Shown here: in pieces, positions 21,646 to 31,512 of the stretch | Numbering within the stretch: the first letter of the stretch is position 1 | Layout: each line of letters opens with the position of its first letter | From: Tyto alba | Taxonomy: Eukaryota > Chordata > Aves > Strigiformes > Tytonidae | Assembly (NCBI RefSeq): GCF_018691265.1 | Contig: NW_024881277.1 | Coordinates: 7,553,080 to 7,617,079, forward strand | Length of the DNA stretch: 64,000 nucleotides | Direction: 5' to 3' | The notes under the pieces: model-generated | The model's input: the letters and a program-made list of their open reading frames with translations, nothing else | The model's database searches: none | Told to the model about the DNA's origin: nothing | Program-made: the position numbers and the translations under genes

Positions 21646-22347
21646 CAGCCAACCACAATGGGGGAGTGTCTGAAACTTGTTCCTCCTGCTCCATCGTGGT
21701 CCCTCTCTCACAGGAGACAGTCCTCCACAAACTTTCTCCGACATGAATTCCTCCCACGGGCCACAGCGTTCCCCACACTGCTCCGTCATCGGTCACTAAC
21801 TTCCTTTGACTGGATTCTCTCCCACGGCTGCATCCCTTCCCAAGCTGCTCCGGCGTGGGACTCCAACGCATACTGCAATCCTCCCAGCGCTGAATTACAG
21901 CATCAGGGCTGCCTTTTCCCATGAGACCCCGGCCTTCTTCGGGCAAAGAACCTTGATCAGCTGAGCAGGAACAACAGGCCACAAATCAATGTCTGCTCCA
22001 CTGTGTATCTTCATGGGTGGTGGGGGTGGGCCGCCCTGTCATCTCACCACAGGATATAGGGGGCTCCCTGCTCCAGCACACCTCCCCCCTCCTTTCTTCC
22101 TCTGTTCCTCCACTGACCTTGGTGTTCACGCAGCTGCAGCAACTCCTCCTCACAAGTCCGACTGCCCATCACCACGTCCCTTCTTAAATATGATATCACA
22201 GAGGCGCAGCTGATTGGCTCAGTTTTTCAAACAGAAGTGCAGCTGACTTGGAGCTGGGGGAGCTTCGAGAAGCTTCTCACAGGGTCCCACCCCGATAGCC
22301 CCCTCCCCTGCCACCAAAAATCTCCACCACTCACTCAACCCAGGACA
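21646..22347 (-). mobile_element. ERV LTR, internally deleted, minus orientation
   Basis: Positions 21,660-22,347 match 30,421-31,100, part of the solo LTR inside ERV-B. Its first bases (CCAACCACAATG) match 30,061-30,072 instead, so about 350 bp between these are missing. In the element's sense it begins TGTCCTGGGTTGAG at 22,347. It is directly preceded by a purine-rich tract, so it sits as the 3' LTR of the remnant to its right. Confidence 0.75.
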
Positions 22348-22696
22348 TTCCACCCCTCACCTCTGCGAATCATGTATTTAAGAATTAAGAGATCCAACAT
22401 TTAGTACAGAAAATAGCAAACACATCAACATCAGAACAAAGAGTAGGCAAAACCAGAATGAAAAGAACTTCCCCACACCCAAATAAAACATAACTGACAA
22501 AATACTGAGACACAATACAGAACGTCCACCCATAGTCCCTTCACCACACCTGAAAAAAACTTCCCCACAATTACAACTACAGACATTACAAAGATCATTC
22601 CACTAACAGAGTTCAGTCTGTATTTTGCTCGCTACCTCTCCCAATTAATATCCTTATCACATCGCAAACCTCTGCCCCACATTGGGAGCCAAAAAC
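22348..22696 (-). mobile_element. ERV internal remnant with primer-binding site and purine tract
   Basis: On the minus strand this begins five bases after the LTR at 22,697 with TGGCTCCCAATGTGGGGC (22,691-22,674), a lysine-type primer-binding-site-like sequence. It ends with GAGGTGAGGGGTGGAA against the next LTR, a polypurine tract. Only 350 bp separate the two, with no coding frame. This looks like a drastically shortened provirus or a non-autonomous element. Confidence 0.6.
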
Positions 22697-23168
22697 TGTC
22701 GTGGTTTGAGCCTACTCAGCAGCTAAATGCCACACAGCCGCTCACCCATCCTCCCCCCACTTGGGAATGGGGAGGGAATCGGAAGGGCAAAGGGAGACTC
22801 ACAGGTTGAGATAAAAACAATTTAATAACAGAATAATACACTGATAGCAATATCAGTAGGTAATGTACAATACAGCTGCTCACCACCCACCTGCTCCCAG
22901 CCAGCAATCCCAAACACAAAGCCACCACTGCAACACTCCCAGAAGCAGCAGCCTCTCCCAGCCCTCTCCTGCCTTTATATGGTGAGCATAATGTCACATG
23001 ATATGGAATATCAGCCAATCCCGGCCCAGCACTCCAGCTGTGCTCCCCCCACCCCCGCACACAAGTGAGGGCACTGGGACCTGGGGAGCCCCTGGGGTCT
23101 CAGTGTGCTGCAGCACTCCTCCAGCTACTAAAACAAACAGGAACTCTATTCCAGCCCGAACCAGGACA
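22697..23168 (-). mobile_element. ERV LTR (472 bp), minus orientation, acting as 5' LTR
   Basis: Has TG..CA ends: TGTCGTGGTTTGAGCC on the left and GAACCAGGACA on the right (plus strand). An AATAAA-type polyadenylation signal is not obvious, but the terminal CCACGACA in the element's sense is typical of bird ERV LTRs. It does not resemble the LTR at 21,646-22,347 beyond its terminal bases. Confidence 0.7.
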
Positions 23169-23324
23169 GAAAGTCACTGAGACAGCTGATCCATTACACT
23201 GAGGGATCAGCAGATCTGCCAGAGACCTCTTAAAGTGCCTTCACCCACTACTCTATATACCAACAGTACCAAGATCACCTTTGCCTGAGGGTTAAACTTT
23301 TGGCTGAGGTGCTGCTTAAGACAT

Positions 23325-23530
23325 GCAAACACAGAGCTGTCCCTGGGCAGTGTCCTGCTGCCAGGAGGGGTCTGCAGGGCAGAGCTGAGCACACAGCGGG
23401 TGGGATGGGGGCTGGCAGCACTGACAGGGAGGTGACATTTGGACAGAGAAATGGCTCCAGGCAGGGAGATCTCCAGGGAGCAGAGACCAGACCACCCCTC
23501 TGTATCCCATTCTGTTCAGCTGTACAGGAA
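23325..23530 (-). repeat. Dispersed repeat D2, copy 2
   Basis: Reverse complement of about 1,335-1,540, with blocks such as GTGTCCTGCTGCCAGGAGG and GTGGGATGGGGGCTGGCAGC. No coding content is supported. Confidence 0.6.
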
Positions 23531-23986
23531 CAGAGAGAATATTTTGGAGAAATGGAATTTGAAAATGGGCTCTTCCAGGCTTACAGAAGTCAAATTTCTT
23601 CTTCAAGTATGTTGTTAATTACATCATCCTCCAGTGGAGAGAGCTGTAAGCAGAGGGCACCTGTGTGGTAACCAGCAGGTCACTCAGGGCAGATCAGCTC
23701 TTCCGACTGCACTAGGGCACAGGGAGCCCTTTTCTCCCTCAGCTCTCTCCCATGTTCAGGGTGAGAGCCATGTGAAAGATGAGGATTTCTGCCACTTCAG
23801 AGAAGGTACCCTCACTCAGCAACAACTCAAACTTGAGATCACTACTAAAAAAGGAATGATGTTATTCTAAAGAAAGAGAAGTAATTCTGAGGGGATTTTC
23901 TGTGAAAAAAAAAAAAAAAAAACAAAAAACAAACAAACAAAACCATAGCTTGGGCTCAAAGAAGTCTGCTCTAACTTGTCAGTATC
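23531..23986. other. Non-coding stretch with A-run, left flank of ERV-B
   Basis: Contains about 18 A at 23,907-23,924 followed by CAAACAAACAAA. No gene recognised. Confidence 0.5.
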
Positions 23987-24527
23987 TGTTGGAGAACGGC
24001 TCAGAGACAAGGGTCATGAGCCCACCGAGCAATTGCACGATCAGAGCCTGTTCTAAGGGCTGATGCTGCCTCGCTGATGCTGGGCCTCACTAGGGTTTGC
24101 CTGCAGCTGCTCGCAGATGCTGATACATGAAGAATGTCAAGGACACTTCGGCCTTGTGTACCGTGGTGTGTGAAAAAAAGTTAAGAGGAATTAGAAATAG
24201 TGGTCTGAGAAACCTAGTGTTATGGTAACGGTGGCCTGAGAAACTTTGTGTTATGGTACCGTTGTGTATCGAAAACAAGTCAAGAGGAATTAGGAATAGT
24301 GGCATGAGAAACTTAGTGTTATGAGAAGCTTGTGCTGTTAGCTAACTGCAAGTAGGTGGACCGTGTGAATACGACCTTTAGAGCTTAAGCCAATCAGCTA
24401 GTGACTAGGAGGCATAATAATTAGCGCTGGCTGTATAAATATATGTACCCTGGTCCAATAAAGATATATGATGCTCTATCACCCACATTGAGTCCGTCTC
24501 GGCATGTCGTTCCTCCGCAGCTCCACA
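23987..24527 (+). repeat. ERV-B 5' LTR
   Basis: Starts TGTTGGAGAACGG and ends CAGCTCCACA. It contains the repeated block GAGGAATTAG(A/G)AATAGTGG twice and a TATA-like TATAAATATATG at about 24,433. AATAAAG follows at about 24,458, with TGATGCTCTATCACCC as its downstream region. It is collinear with 32,807-33,342. Confidence 0.9.
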
Positions 24528-24530
24528 AGA

Positions 24531-24548
24531 TGGCACCTGAACAGGGAT
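24531..24548 (+). other. ERV-B primer-binding site
   Basis: TGGCACCTGAACAGGGAT begins three bases after the LTR. It differs by three bases from the standard tRNA-Lys3 primer site, so a lysine tRNA primer is likely. Confidence 0.75.
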
Positions 24549-24574
24549 CTGCACAGAAGAATAACACGGATGGA

Positions 24575-25005
24575 GCAGCGGACACGGAGAAGCGCCGGGT
24601 ACAGCAGCGCCCGGGGACCGAGACTGGACGCGTAGAAGCGTCCACATACAGCAGCACCCTGGGGATTGAGAGCGGACTGTGGAGAAGCACCGGCTCCAGC
24701 AGCGCCCGGGTGATCGAGAGCGGACGCGGAGAGGTGCCGGCTACAGCAGCGCCTGGGGGGGTCGAGACCGGAAGCGGAGAAGCGCCGGCTCCACAGCGTC
24801 CAGGGGTCAAGACCGAAGCGGAGAAGTGCCAGACAGCGCACCTGGACCAAGACCGAAGCAGAGAAGTGCCGGATACAGCAGTGTACCTGGGGGGTCGAGA
24901 CGGGAAGCGGAGAAGTGCAGGATACAGCAGCGCCCGGGGGATCAGAAACGGACACGGAGAAACACCAGATACAGCAGCGCCCGGGGATCAAGAACGATCG
25001 AACAT
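24575..25005 (+). repeat. ERV-B leader minisatellite 1 (about 9 units of 40-56 bp)
   Basis: A CGGAGAAG(C/T)GCCGG..ACAGCAGCGCCCGGGG unit recurs about nine times between the primer-binding site and gag. The starts are spaced roughly 52, 48, 56, 40, 43, 39, 50 and 48 bp. Units drift in sequence. A long open frame across it is a by-product of the GC-rich repeat and is not a gene. Confidence 0.85.
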
Positions 25006-25087
25006 TGGATCTCCGATGTGTCATTCCGAGGACCTGAACCAAGATAGAGGGTCGCTCTCTGCAAGGGCTACTGGCAAGAGCTGCAAC

Positions 25088-25400
25088 TGGTGCCTTAATC
25101 ACGGAGCATCAGCAACATGTCAAAGTAAGGGAACATTACTGTGCCTTAGACAGGGAGCACAGGGACGACGGTGCCTTAATCAGGGGTGGGTCGGCGGTAA
25201 CAGTACTGTGCCTTAGTCAAGGAGCACAGGACCGGAGGTGCCTTAATCAGGGAGCACCGGGCCGGCGGGAGTGTTACTGTGCCTTAGCCAGGGAGCACAG
25301 GGCCGTCAGTGCCTTCATCAGGGGTGTGTCGGCGGTAACGGTACTGTGCCTTAGCCAGGCAGTGCAGGACCGGAGGTGCCTTAATCAGGGAGCACCAGTT
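25088..25400 (+). repeat. ERV-B leader repeat 2 (TGCCTTA, alternating 30/37-41 bp)
   Basis: TGCCTTA (once TGCCTTC) starts at 25,091, 25,142, 25,172, 25,209, 25,239, 25,280, 25,310, 25,347 and 25,377. Spacing alternates 30 bp with 37-41 bp, so the true unit is a 67-71-bp dimer of two related halves (GTGCCTTAATCAGGG and TGTGCCTTAGCCAGG). It lies just before the gag start. Confidence 0.88.
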
Positions 25401-25407
25401 CGACGAT

Positions 25408-27151
25408 ATGGAACAGGAGGTAGCCCTGGATTTATTACAGTGCTTTTTAGAAAAACGGGGAGTAGATTGTGTAAAATCACTTGTGGGATTAGTAGCGTTA
25501 TGACAGGTCAAAGGATGTTTTCAAAATCCTAATTCTCTTTTTGATGTCGAGGATTGGAGACGATTAGGTGATGTTTTATGGGATATGGTAATTGACAAGG
25601 ATAAAGCTGCAAGGAAAATGATGAAACCGTGGAGGAAGGTGGTGAATAATATTAAGCGATATCAGCTTGAAAAGAACCTTGCAGCTGTGGCAACTACAAA
25701 GTTGGGGGGGGAAAGTTCCACTGTTACCCCAGAAAGTGATGCATCCGGTTCTATGGTTTTTGACAGTGATCATATTCCTGTACCATCAACAGGAGTGCCA
25801 GTTTCTGTTAACATAAATAGGGGAAGTCTGGAGGCCAGCCCCACCCCAGTGCCCTTACAGTCATGCTCCCCCACCCCCCCCAACCTCGGAGGCGGGGGGG
25901 GGAGAGGGAAGATGGCCTCCCAATGTGGTCAGATACAACGAAAGCACAGGGGTGGGTACGTCATGTTGACTGGCGGGAGATCATGCGCCAGGCGGCAGAG
26001 GATAAGCAATATGACATTGTTGGTACCCTCTCTGAGAATCTGGCATTTCCAGTTTGATTCAAATGGGCTGAAGATGGAGCCATTTATGGCAGCCATAGTC
26101 CATTGAATTGGAAAATGCTCTCGCAGTTGAGTAGTACTGTTAATGAGTCTGGGTTACATGGTGAACCCACGAAGCAGTTATTAAATTACATATGGGGGGG
26201 AACCCTTTTGTGTCAGGAAGATATTAAGGTTGTTATGAAAATGATTATGACCCAGTCTCAGTTATTGATATGGCAGGCCCACTGGCAACGACTCTGTGAA
26301 ATAGCAGCTCAACAGCCCAGACAGCAGCATGACCCACTGTTTGGGGTAACTGTGGAACAGCTTATAGGAGTGGGGCGATATATTACCATAGACGCTCAAA
26401 TGCAGCAAGGTCCAGATGTCTGCCGGAGGCCATGCGGACAGCAAGGCTAGCCATAGCCGCAGTTAAAACAGCCCCCCCTTCTCCATCTTATATGGCAATA
26501 AAACAGGGACGGGACAAAACCTTTGCACAGTTCATTGATCGGGTAACCGCAGCTATAGAACAGGCAGAGGTTCAAGACTGGATGAAACCTGTGCTCCTCA
26601 GGCAATGTGTTTTAGAAAATACTAACCCAGCAACAAAGTCTATTATACTAACATCTCCTGAGGATGTTAGGATAGAGCAGATGTTGGAATGTATGAGCAG
26701 GGTGCCTGTAGGCCCCCAGGCTATGTTGGTAGAAGCAGTTCGGGAGTTAGGGAGGGACCTGATTCAGGCCCAGCACCAAGCCTTTGCTGCCCTAGCCCCA
26801 TTACGTCCATCTGAGAAGCAACAGCGACCACCGACGTGGTGCCGTCCCAAGTGTTTTCGATGTGGGAAAGAAGGACACATTCGACAAGAATGCCCTGTTC
26901 GACGAGTCTGGTGCGGGAAGTGCAACATGAATAGCCATAACACCAGTGCATGTGGGCGATCAGGAAACACCCAAATGAGTGCGATGGGCTGCCGCGCAAC
27001 GACAACAGTGGCAGCCCCTGCACAGCTAGACAACAGCCTGATACTGCCTCAGCAACAAGTTCCAGCATCTGCCAACAAGAATCCGTTCCTGCGAGTGCCC
27101 TCCAGCCAGCCACTAGAGGGAGCCTCGGCTTGGACCTGGCGACAGCAATAG
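25408..27151 (+). pseudogene. ERV-B gag
   Basis: ATG 25,408 opens a matrix-like frame (MEQEVALDLLQ), stopped by TGA at 25,501 and resuming in the same frame. A frame change falls in the C/G homopolymers around 25,865-25,900, a TGA at 26,055 follows, and the capsid frame runs on at 26,103-26,447 to a TAG. A further shift leads to 26,432-27,151 with a major homology region (RDKTFAQFIDRV) and two CCHC knuckles, CFRCGKEGHIRQEC (about 26,852-26,893) and CGKCNMNSHNTSAC (about 26,911-26,952). Gag would assemble the particle and bind RNA; this copy cannot make a full product. Confidence 0.88.
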
Positions 27152-27501
27152 ATGTTACACTGATCGATCAACAACCGCAAAGGATTGCAACTAAGGTTAA
27201 GGGCCCAATAGTAATTAATGGACAGCCACAAGGTGCTTTACTAATTGGGCGATCATCAAGCAGCATTAAAGGACTGTTTATTCTGCCAGGAATTATTGAT
27301 GCTGACTTTACTGGGACTATATGCATAATGGTACAGACTTTATTTCCCCCAATTCATTTTCCAGCAAACAGCAAAATTGCTCAATTAGTGCCTCTGCCCC
27401 AACTGACCAAAGAGATGGAGGCCTTCCCCGCCGGTTACCAGGGGAACCGCTGGCTTTGGATCAACAGGAGATTTGGCTCTGCTAACTATGGCAATGAATA
27501 G
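26950..27501 (+). pseudogene. ERV-B dUTPase domain (pro frame)
   Basis: The frame overlaps the end of gag in the -1 register. It shows the trimeric dUTPase motifs in order: SLGLDLATA (motif 1), IGRSSSS (2), GIIDADFTG (3, with the catalytic-site Asp), SKIAQLVPLP (4) and a degenerate glycine-rich end RRFGSANYG (5). dUTPase hydrolyses dUTP to keep uracil out of viral DNA and is typical of betaretroviral pro genes. Start of the domain is near 27,115. The domain is open, but the protease follows in another frame. Confidence 0.85.
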
Positions 27502-27859
27502 CTGTCCAGTGACCGAAGTTACCTTCTGCTCGAATGGGACACAGATTTGCCTTACTGTATTATTGGATACTGGAGCCGACCTCACCATTGTGGACAATAA
27601 CCATTGGCCACCCAACTGGCCTTTGGTACCTATGGCTCGTGGGGTTGAAGGAGTTGGGGGACACTCATCAGTGATGTGCAGCAGAGAGCACATTCAAGTG
27701 ATCATAGATGGGAGAGTCGCGAATACGTATGTAACAGTTATGCCTCTGCCTCAAGGAGTTTATGGCCTAATTGGCCGTGATGTGCTGGACCAGATTGGTG
27801 TCATCCTGACTACCAGCGATCCTTTTCAGCTACGGTCACTGCTTCTAAAGCTTTCCTGA
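27473..27859 (+). pseudogene. ERV-B protease
   Basis: Contains LLDTGADLTIV (Asp codon at 27,566-27,568) and the later GLIGRDVLDQIG motif of retropepsins. It overlaps the dUTPase frame end by about 30 nt but is one base out of register with it, which suggests an indel since these two normally share a frame. Pol begins in the -1 register after it. Confidence 0.88.
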
Positions 27860-30800
27860 TCCCGTTGAAGTGATTATCAGACACCCCGGTTTGGATCAAG
27901 CAGTGGCCGTTGAAAAAGGAAAGCCTTGCAGCAGCGCATCAACTAATTGAGGAACAGCTGTCTCAGGGACATTTACGATTGTCCACTAGCCCGTGGAATA
28001 CACCCATATTCGTTGTCCGGAAAAAGTCAGGGAAATTTCGCCTCCTCCATGATCTGCGTGCGGTAAATGCGCAGATGCAGCCCATGGGAGCCCTCCAGCC
28101 CGGGCTGCCCAATCCATCTATGCTGCCTGAACACTGGCATCTACTCATTGTTGATCTGAAAGACTGCTTCTTTACCATCCAACTGCATCCAGAGGATACA
28201 CAGCGCTTTGCCTTCACCCTCCCATCGATTAATCGTGAAGCACCGGCTCAGCGATTCGAGTGGACAGTATTGCCACAGGGAATGAAGAACAGTCCAACAC
28301 TCTGTCAACTGTTTGTAAGCAATGCCTTACTACCTGTCAGAATTGTCTGGCCTACTGCAATTATATATCATTATATGGATGACATTCTGATTGCTCAAGA
28401 ATGCCCTTTCTCTCACCAGCAACGTTCCTTTTTGACTCACGCTCTTCAATAGGAAGGCCTTGTTATTGCTCCTGAAAAGGTTCAGTCTTCGGCACTGTGG
28501 AAATACCTTGGGTGGCTGATAACAGACTCACAAATACAACCACAGAAATTACAGATACAGCTTGATGTCCGTACCTTACATGATGCACAGAAGTTGCTTG
28601 GAGACCTACAATGGCTTCGCCCTGTGGTAGGAATTGCCAATGATGAATTGGATGTCCTCTGACCCTTACTCCAGGGGGTTGATCCCGCTCGCCCGGTGCA
28701 CTTATCAGAGGAACAATGATCAACCCTGTCCCGAATTGCAGACTACGTTACCCAGCGATGGGTTGACCGCCGAGATCCCCGGCTACCGGTAGACCTCACC
28801 ATCTTAAATGGCCCATCCCAGCTCATCGGCGCATTAACTCAACACCAAAAGAAAAAGGGGGAGAAGGTCAAGGTACTGGAAGCGGTATACACAAGGCTAC
28901 AGCCTCAGAAATCCATTCAACAAAAACTGGAGAACCTAGCAGAATTAATTAGAAAGGGCCGAACTCGCATCCTGCAGATTACGGGATCTGAACCGGGCAG
29001 CATACGTCTCCCCATCAAGAGGGAGTTGCTTGAATGGTGCATCAGACAATCGGACGAATTGCAAGCCAGCCTGCTAACTGCAGCTCAGGATATAGCAGTG
29101 ACTCCAATCAAATCGCCAGTACTGCAATGGGTGAGCCAACACGACTGGATCATGCCTTCCAAACGCAGTGAGACGCCTCTATCAAACACCATTACTGCTT
29201 TCACTGATGCTGGAAAGAAATCTAAGCGTGCCGCCGTCACCTGGTTGGAGGATAAATTATGGCACCACCATGTTTTGTCAGCTCTTCCAGGGGACTCATT
29301 GCAAACGCTTGAACTGTCAGCAGTGGTTTGGGTCATCCTTTGATGGCATGATCAACGTCTCAATGTAGTAACTGATTCTTTATATGCTGCAGGAGTCCTA
29401 CACCGTATAGAAGATGCACGACTCAGGGACTCAAAAAATCCCAGATTAAATGAACTATTTTGCCGACTTCAATCTGCTTTGCAACAGCGCCAGAATCCGT
29501 ATGCAGTCATTCATATAAGAAGTCATATGTGGTCCCAAGGACTAGGGGAAGGGAATCAAAGAGCAGACCGACTCGTCACCCTAACAGTGCCACTCAGCAA
29601 CTTTGTCAAGGCCCACGAGGCTCATGCTACTTTCCATCAGAATGCAAAAGGCCTGAAAAAACAGTTTAATATAACCACTGAAGAAGCAAAGGGATTGTAA
29701 GAGCCTGCCCAGAGTGCAGCCATCATGGTCCTGGCCTGGGAGTCGGAGTTAACCCCCGAGGGTTGGGCCCCTGTGACCTCTGGCAGATGGATGTGACACA
29801 TGTACCAGAGTTTGGTCGGTTAAGATATCTGCACATCACAATTGACACATACAGCCCGTTTGTATGGGCCACGCCCCAGACAGGTGAAAAGGTATTGCAC
29901 GTAGTACGCCATTTGACGAGCTGCTTCGCTGTCATGGGGGTTCCACAGAAGATAAAAACGGACAATGGTCGGGCTTATATTACTGAAAAAATGAGAAAGT
30001 TCTGTCAGAGCTGGGGGTTGTACACATGACAGGTTGTCGTGGTTTAGGCCTGATTGTCAGCCAACCACAATGCAGCAGATATCTCTCCCTTCCCCTCCGG
30101 CAATGAGAAGGGACAGAGAGCCAGGCTTGGGGTTCAAGATAGGACTGGGATGGGGAAAAATCACCCTTTTATGATCACGAGCAAAAGGCAGACTCGTTAG
30201 GGGAAGGAAAAAACCCATATATTTATTACAGACACTAACAACACATAACAGAGTAGGACAGTGAGAAGCATTGCCACATCTTGAGAACACCTTCCCCCCA
30301 CCCCTCCCTTCTTCCCGGGCTCAGCTCTGCTCCCGATATCTCTACCTCCTCCCCCAGTGGTGCAGGGGCAGGGAATGGGGGGTGCAGTCAGCGCTGCCAC
30401 TCCTTCATCTTCGGTGAGGGGAGTGTCTGAAACTTGTTCCCCCTGCTCCATCGTGGTCCCCCTCTCACAGGAGACAGTCCTCCACAAACTTTCTCCGACT
30501 TGAATTCCTCCCATGGGCTGCAGTGTTCCCCACACTGCTCCGTCATGGGTCACTAACTTGCCTCTGACTGGATTCTCTCCCACGGCTGCAGCCCTTCCCG
30601 AGCTGCTCTGGCGTGGGACTCCCCCGCATGCTGCAATCCTCCCAGCACTGAATTACAGCAGCAGGGCTACCTTTTCCCATGAGACCCCGGCCTTCTTCGG
30701 GCACAGAACCTTGATCAGCTGAGCAGGAGCAACAGGCCATAAATCAATGTCTGCTCCACTGTAGATCTTCATGGGTGGCAGCGGGGGGCCGCCCTGCCGT

Positions 30801-31489
30801 CTCACCACAGGATACAGGGGGCTCTCTGCTCCGGCACACCTCCCCCCTCCTTTCTTCCTCCGTTCCTCCACTGACCTTGGTGTTTATGCAGCTGCAGCAA
30901 CTCCTCCTCACAAGTCCGAATGCACATCACCACGTCCCTTCTTAAATATGTTATTGCAGAGGCGCAGCCGATTGGCTCAATTTCCCAAACAGAATTGGAG
31001 CTGACGTGGAGCTGGGGGAGCTTCGAGAAGCTTTTCACAGGGGGCCGCCCCGATAGCCCCCTCCCCTGCCACCAAAAGACTCCACCACTCACTCAGGACA
31101 CAGTTATTCCCCATTCTCCAACTGGGCAGGCTATAACTGAAAGATCACATCAGACAATTAAAATATATTTACAAAAATTCCACGACGTCAAAAATATCCA
31201 AGAGAGAGTAGCTAAGGCACTGTTTGTGATGAATTACCTTTGCATTTTTGGAGATTCAGATGTAGCGCCGGTTAAGAAACATTCTGACACCTCCGGGAAC
31301 AACAAACCACAGTGCATGAAAGTCTATTATAGAGACCTATCCACAGGGAAGTGGGAGGGACCTGCTGAGGTCCAGTTCCTTGGTAAGGGCTATATGTGTG
31401 TTCTTACTCCCTCAGGCTCCCAGTGGATTCCTGCCAGGTGGACTAAGGCCGCTTTGGACGTTGGACACTCTGAAGTTCCAGACTGTTAA
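27860..31489 (+). pseudogene. ERV-B pol: reverse transcriptase, RNase H, integrase
   Basis: RT has [28 protein letters not shown] and the catalytic YMDD at 28,372-28,383. TAG at 28,450, TGA at 28,660, 28,717 and 29,341 interrupt the frame. RNase H follows (TAFTDAGKKS, TLELSAVVW, VVTDSLYAAG, GEGNQRADRL). The integrase zinc region, with HEAHATFH, ends at TAA 29,698. The core is in the next frame, with Asp at 29,790-29,792 (MDVTHVPE) and 29,961-29,963 (KTDNGRAY). A solo LTR separates these from the Glu at 31,139-31,141 (AITERSHQT). The C-terminal DNA-binding domain (YYRDLSTGKWEGP) ends at 31,489. Confidence 0.9.
30035..31100 (-). mobile_element. Solo LTR (1,066 bp) nested in the ERV-B integrase
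   Basis: Plus-strand ends are TGTCGTGGTTTAGGCC and CACTCACTCAGGACA, with TG..CA termini; in its own sense (minus) it starts TGTCCTGAGTGAGTGG. It is flanked by CAGGT (30,030-30,034) and CAGTT (31,101-31,105), a 5-bp duplication with one mismatch. Integrase coding resumes across it. It shares most of its length with the truncated LTR at 21,646-22,347. No internal retroviral sequence accompanies it, so it arose by LTR-LTR recombination. Confidence 0.88.
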
Positions 31490-31512
31490 ATTTCCTTGGG
31501 ATAACTGAAGCA

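Noticed and set aside
24443..25216. 257-codon plus-strand open frame at the start of ERV-B
   Set aside because: It starts inside the LTR and reads through the leader minisatellite; repeats of 40-56 bp give a repetitive, arginine/glycine-rich product with no retroviral domain. gag starts later, at 25,408.
25088..25400. Regularly spaced short repeats resembling a CRISPR array
   Set aside because: The genome is avian, the units are imperfect and contiguous without unique spacers, and they sit in an ERV leader.
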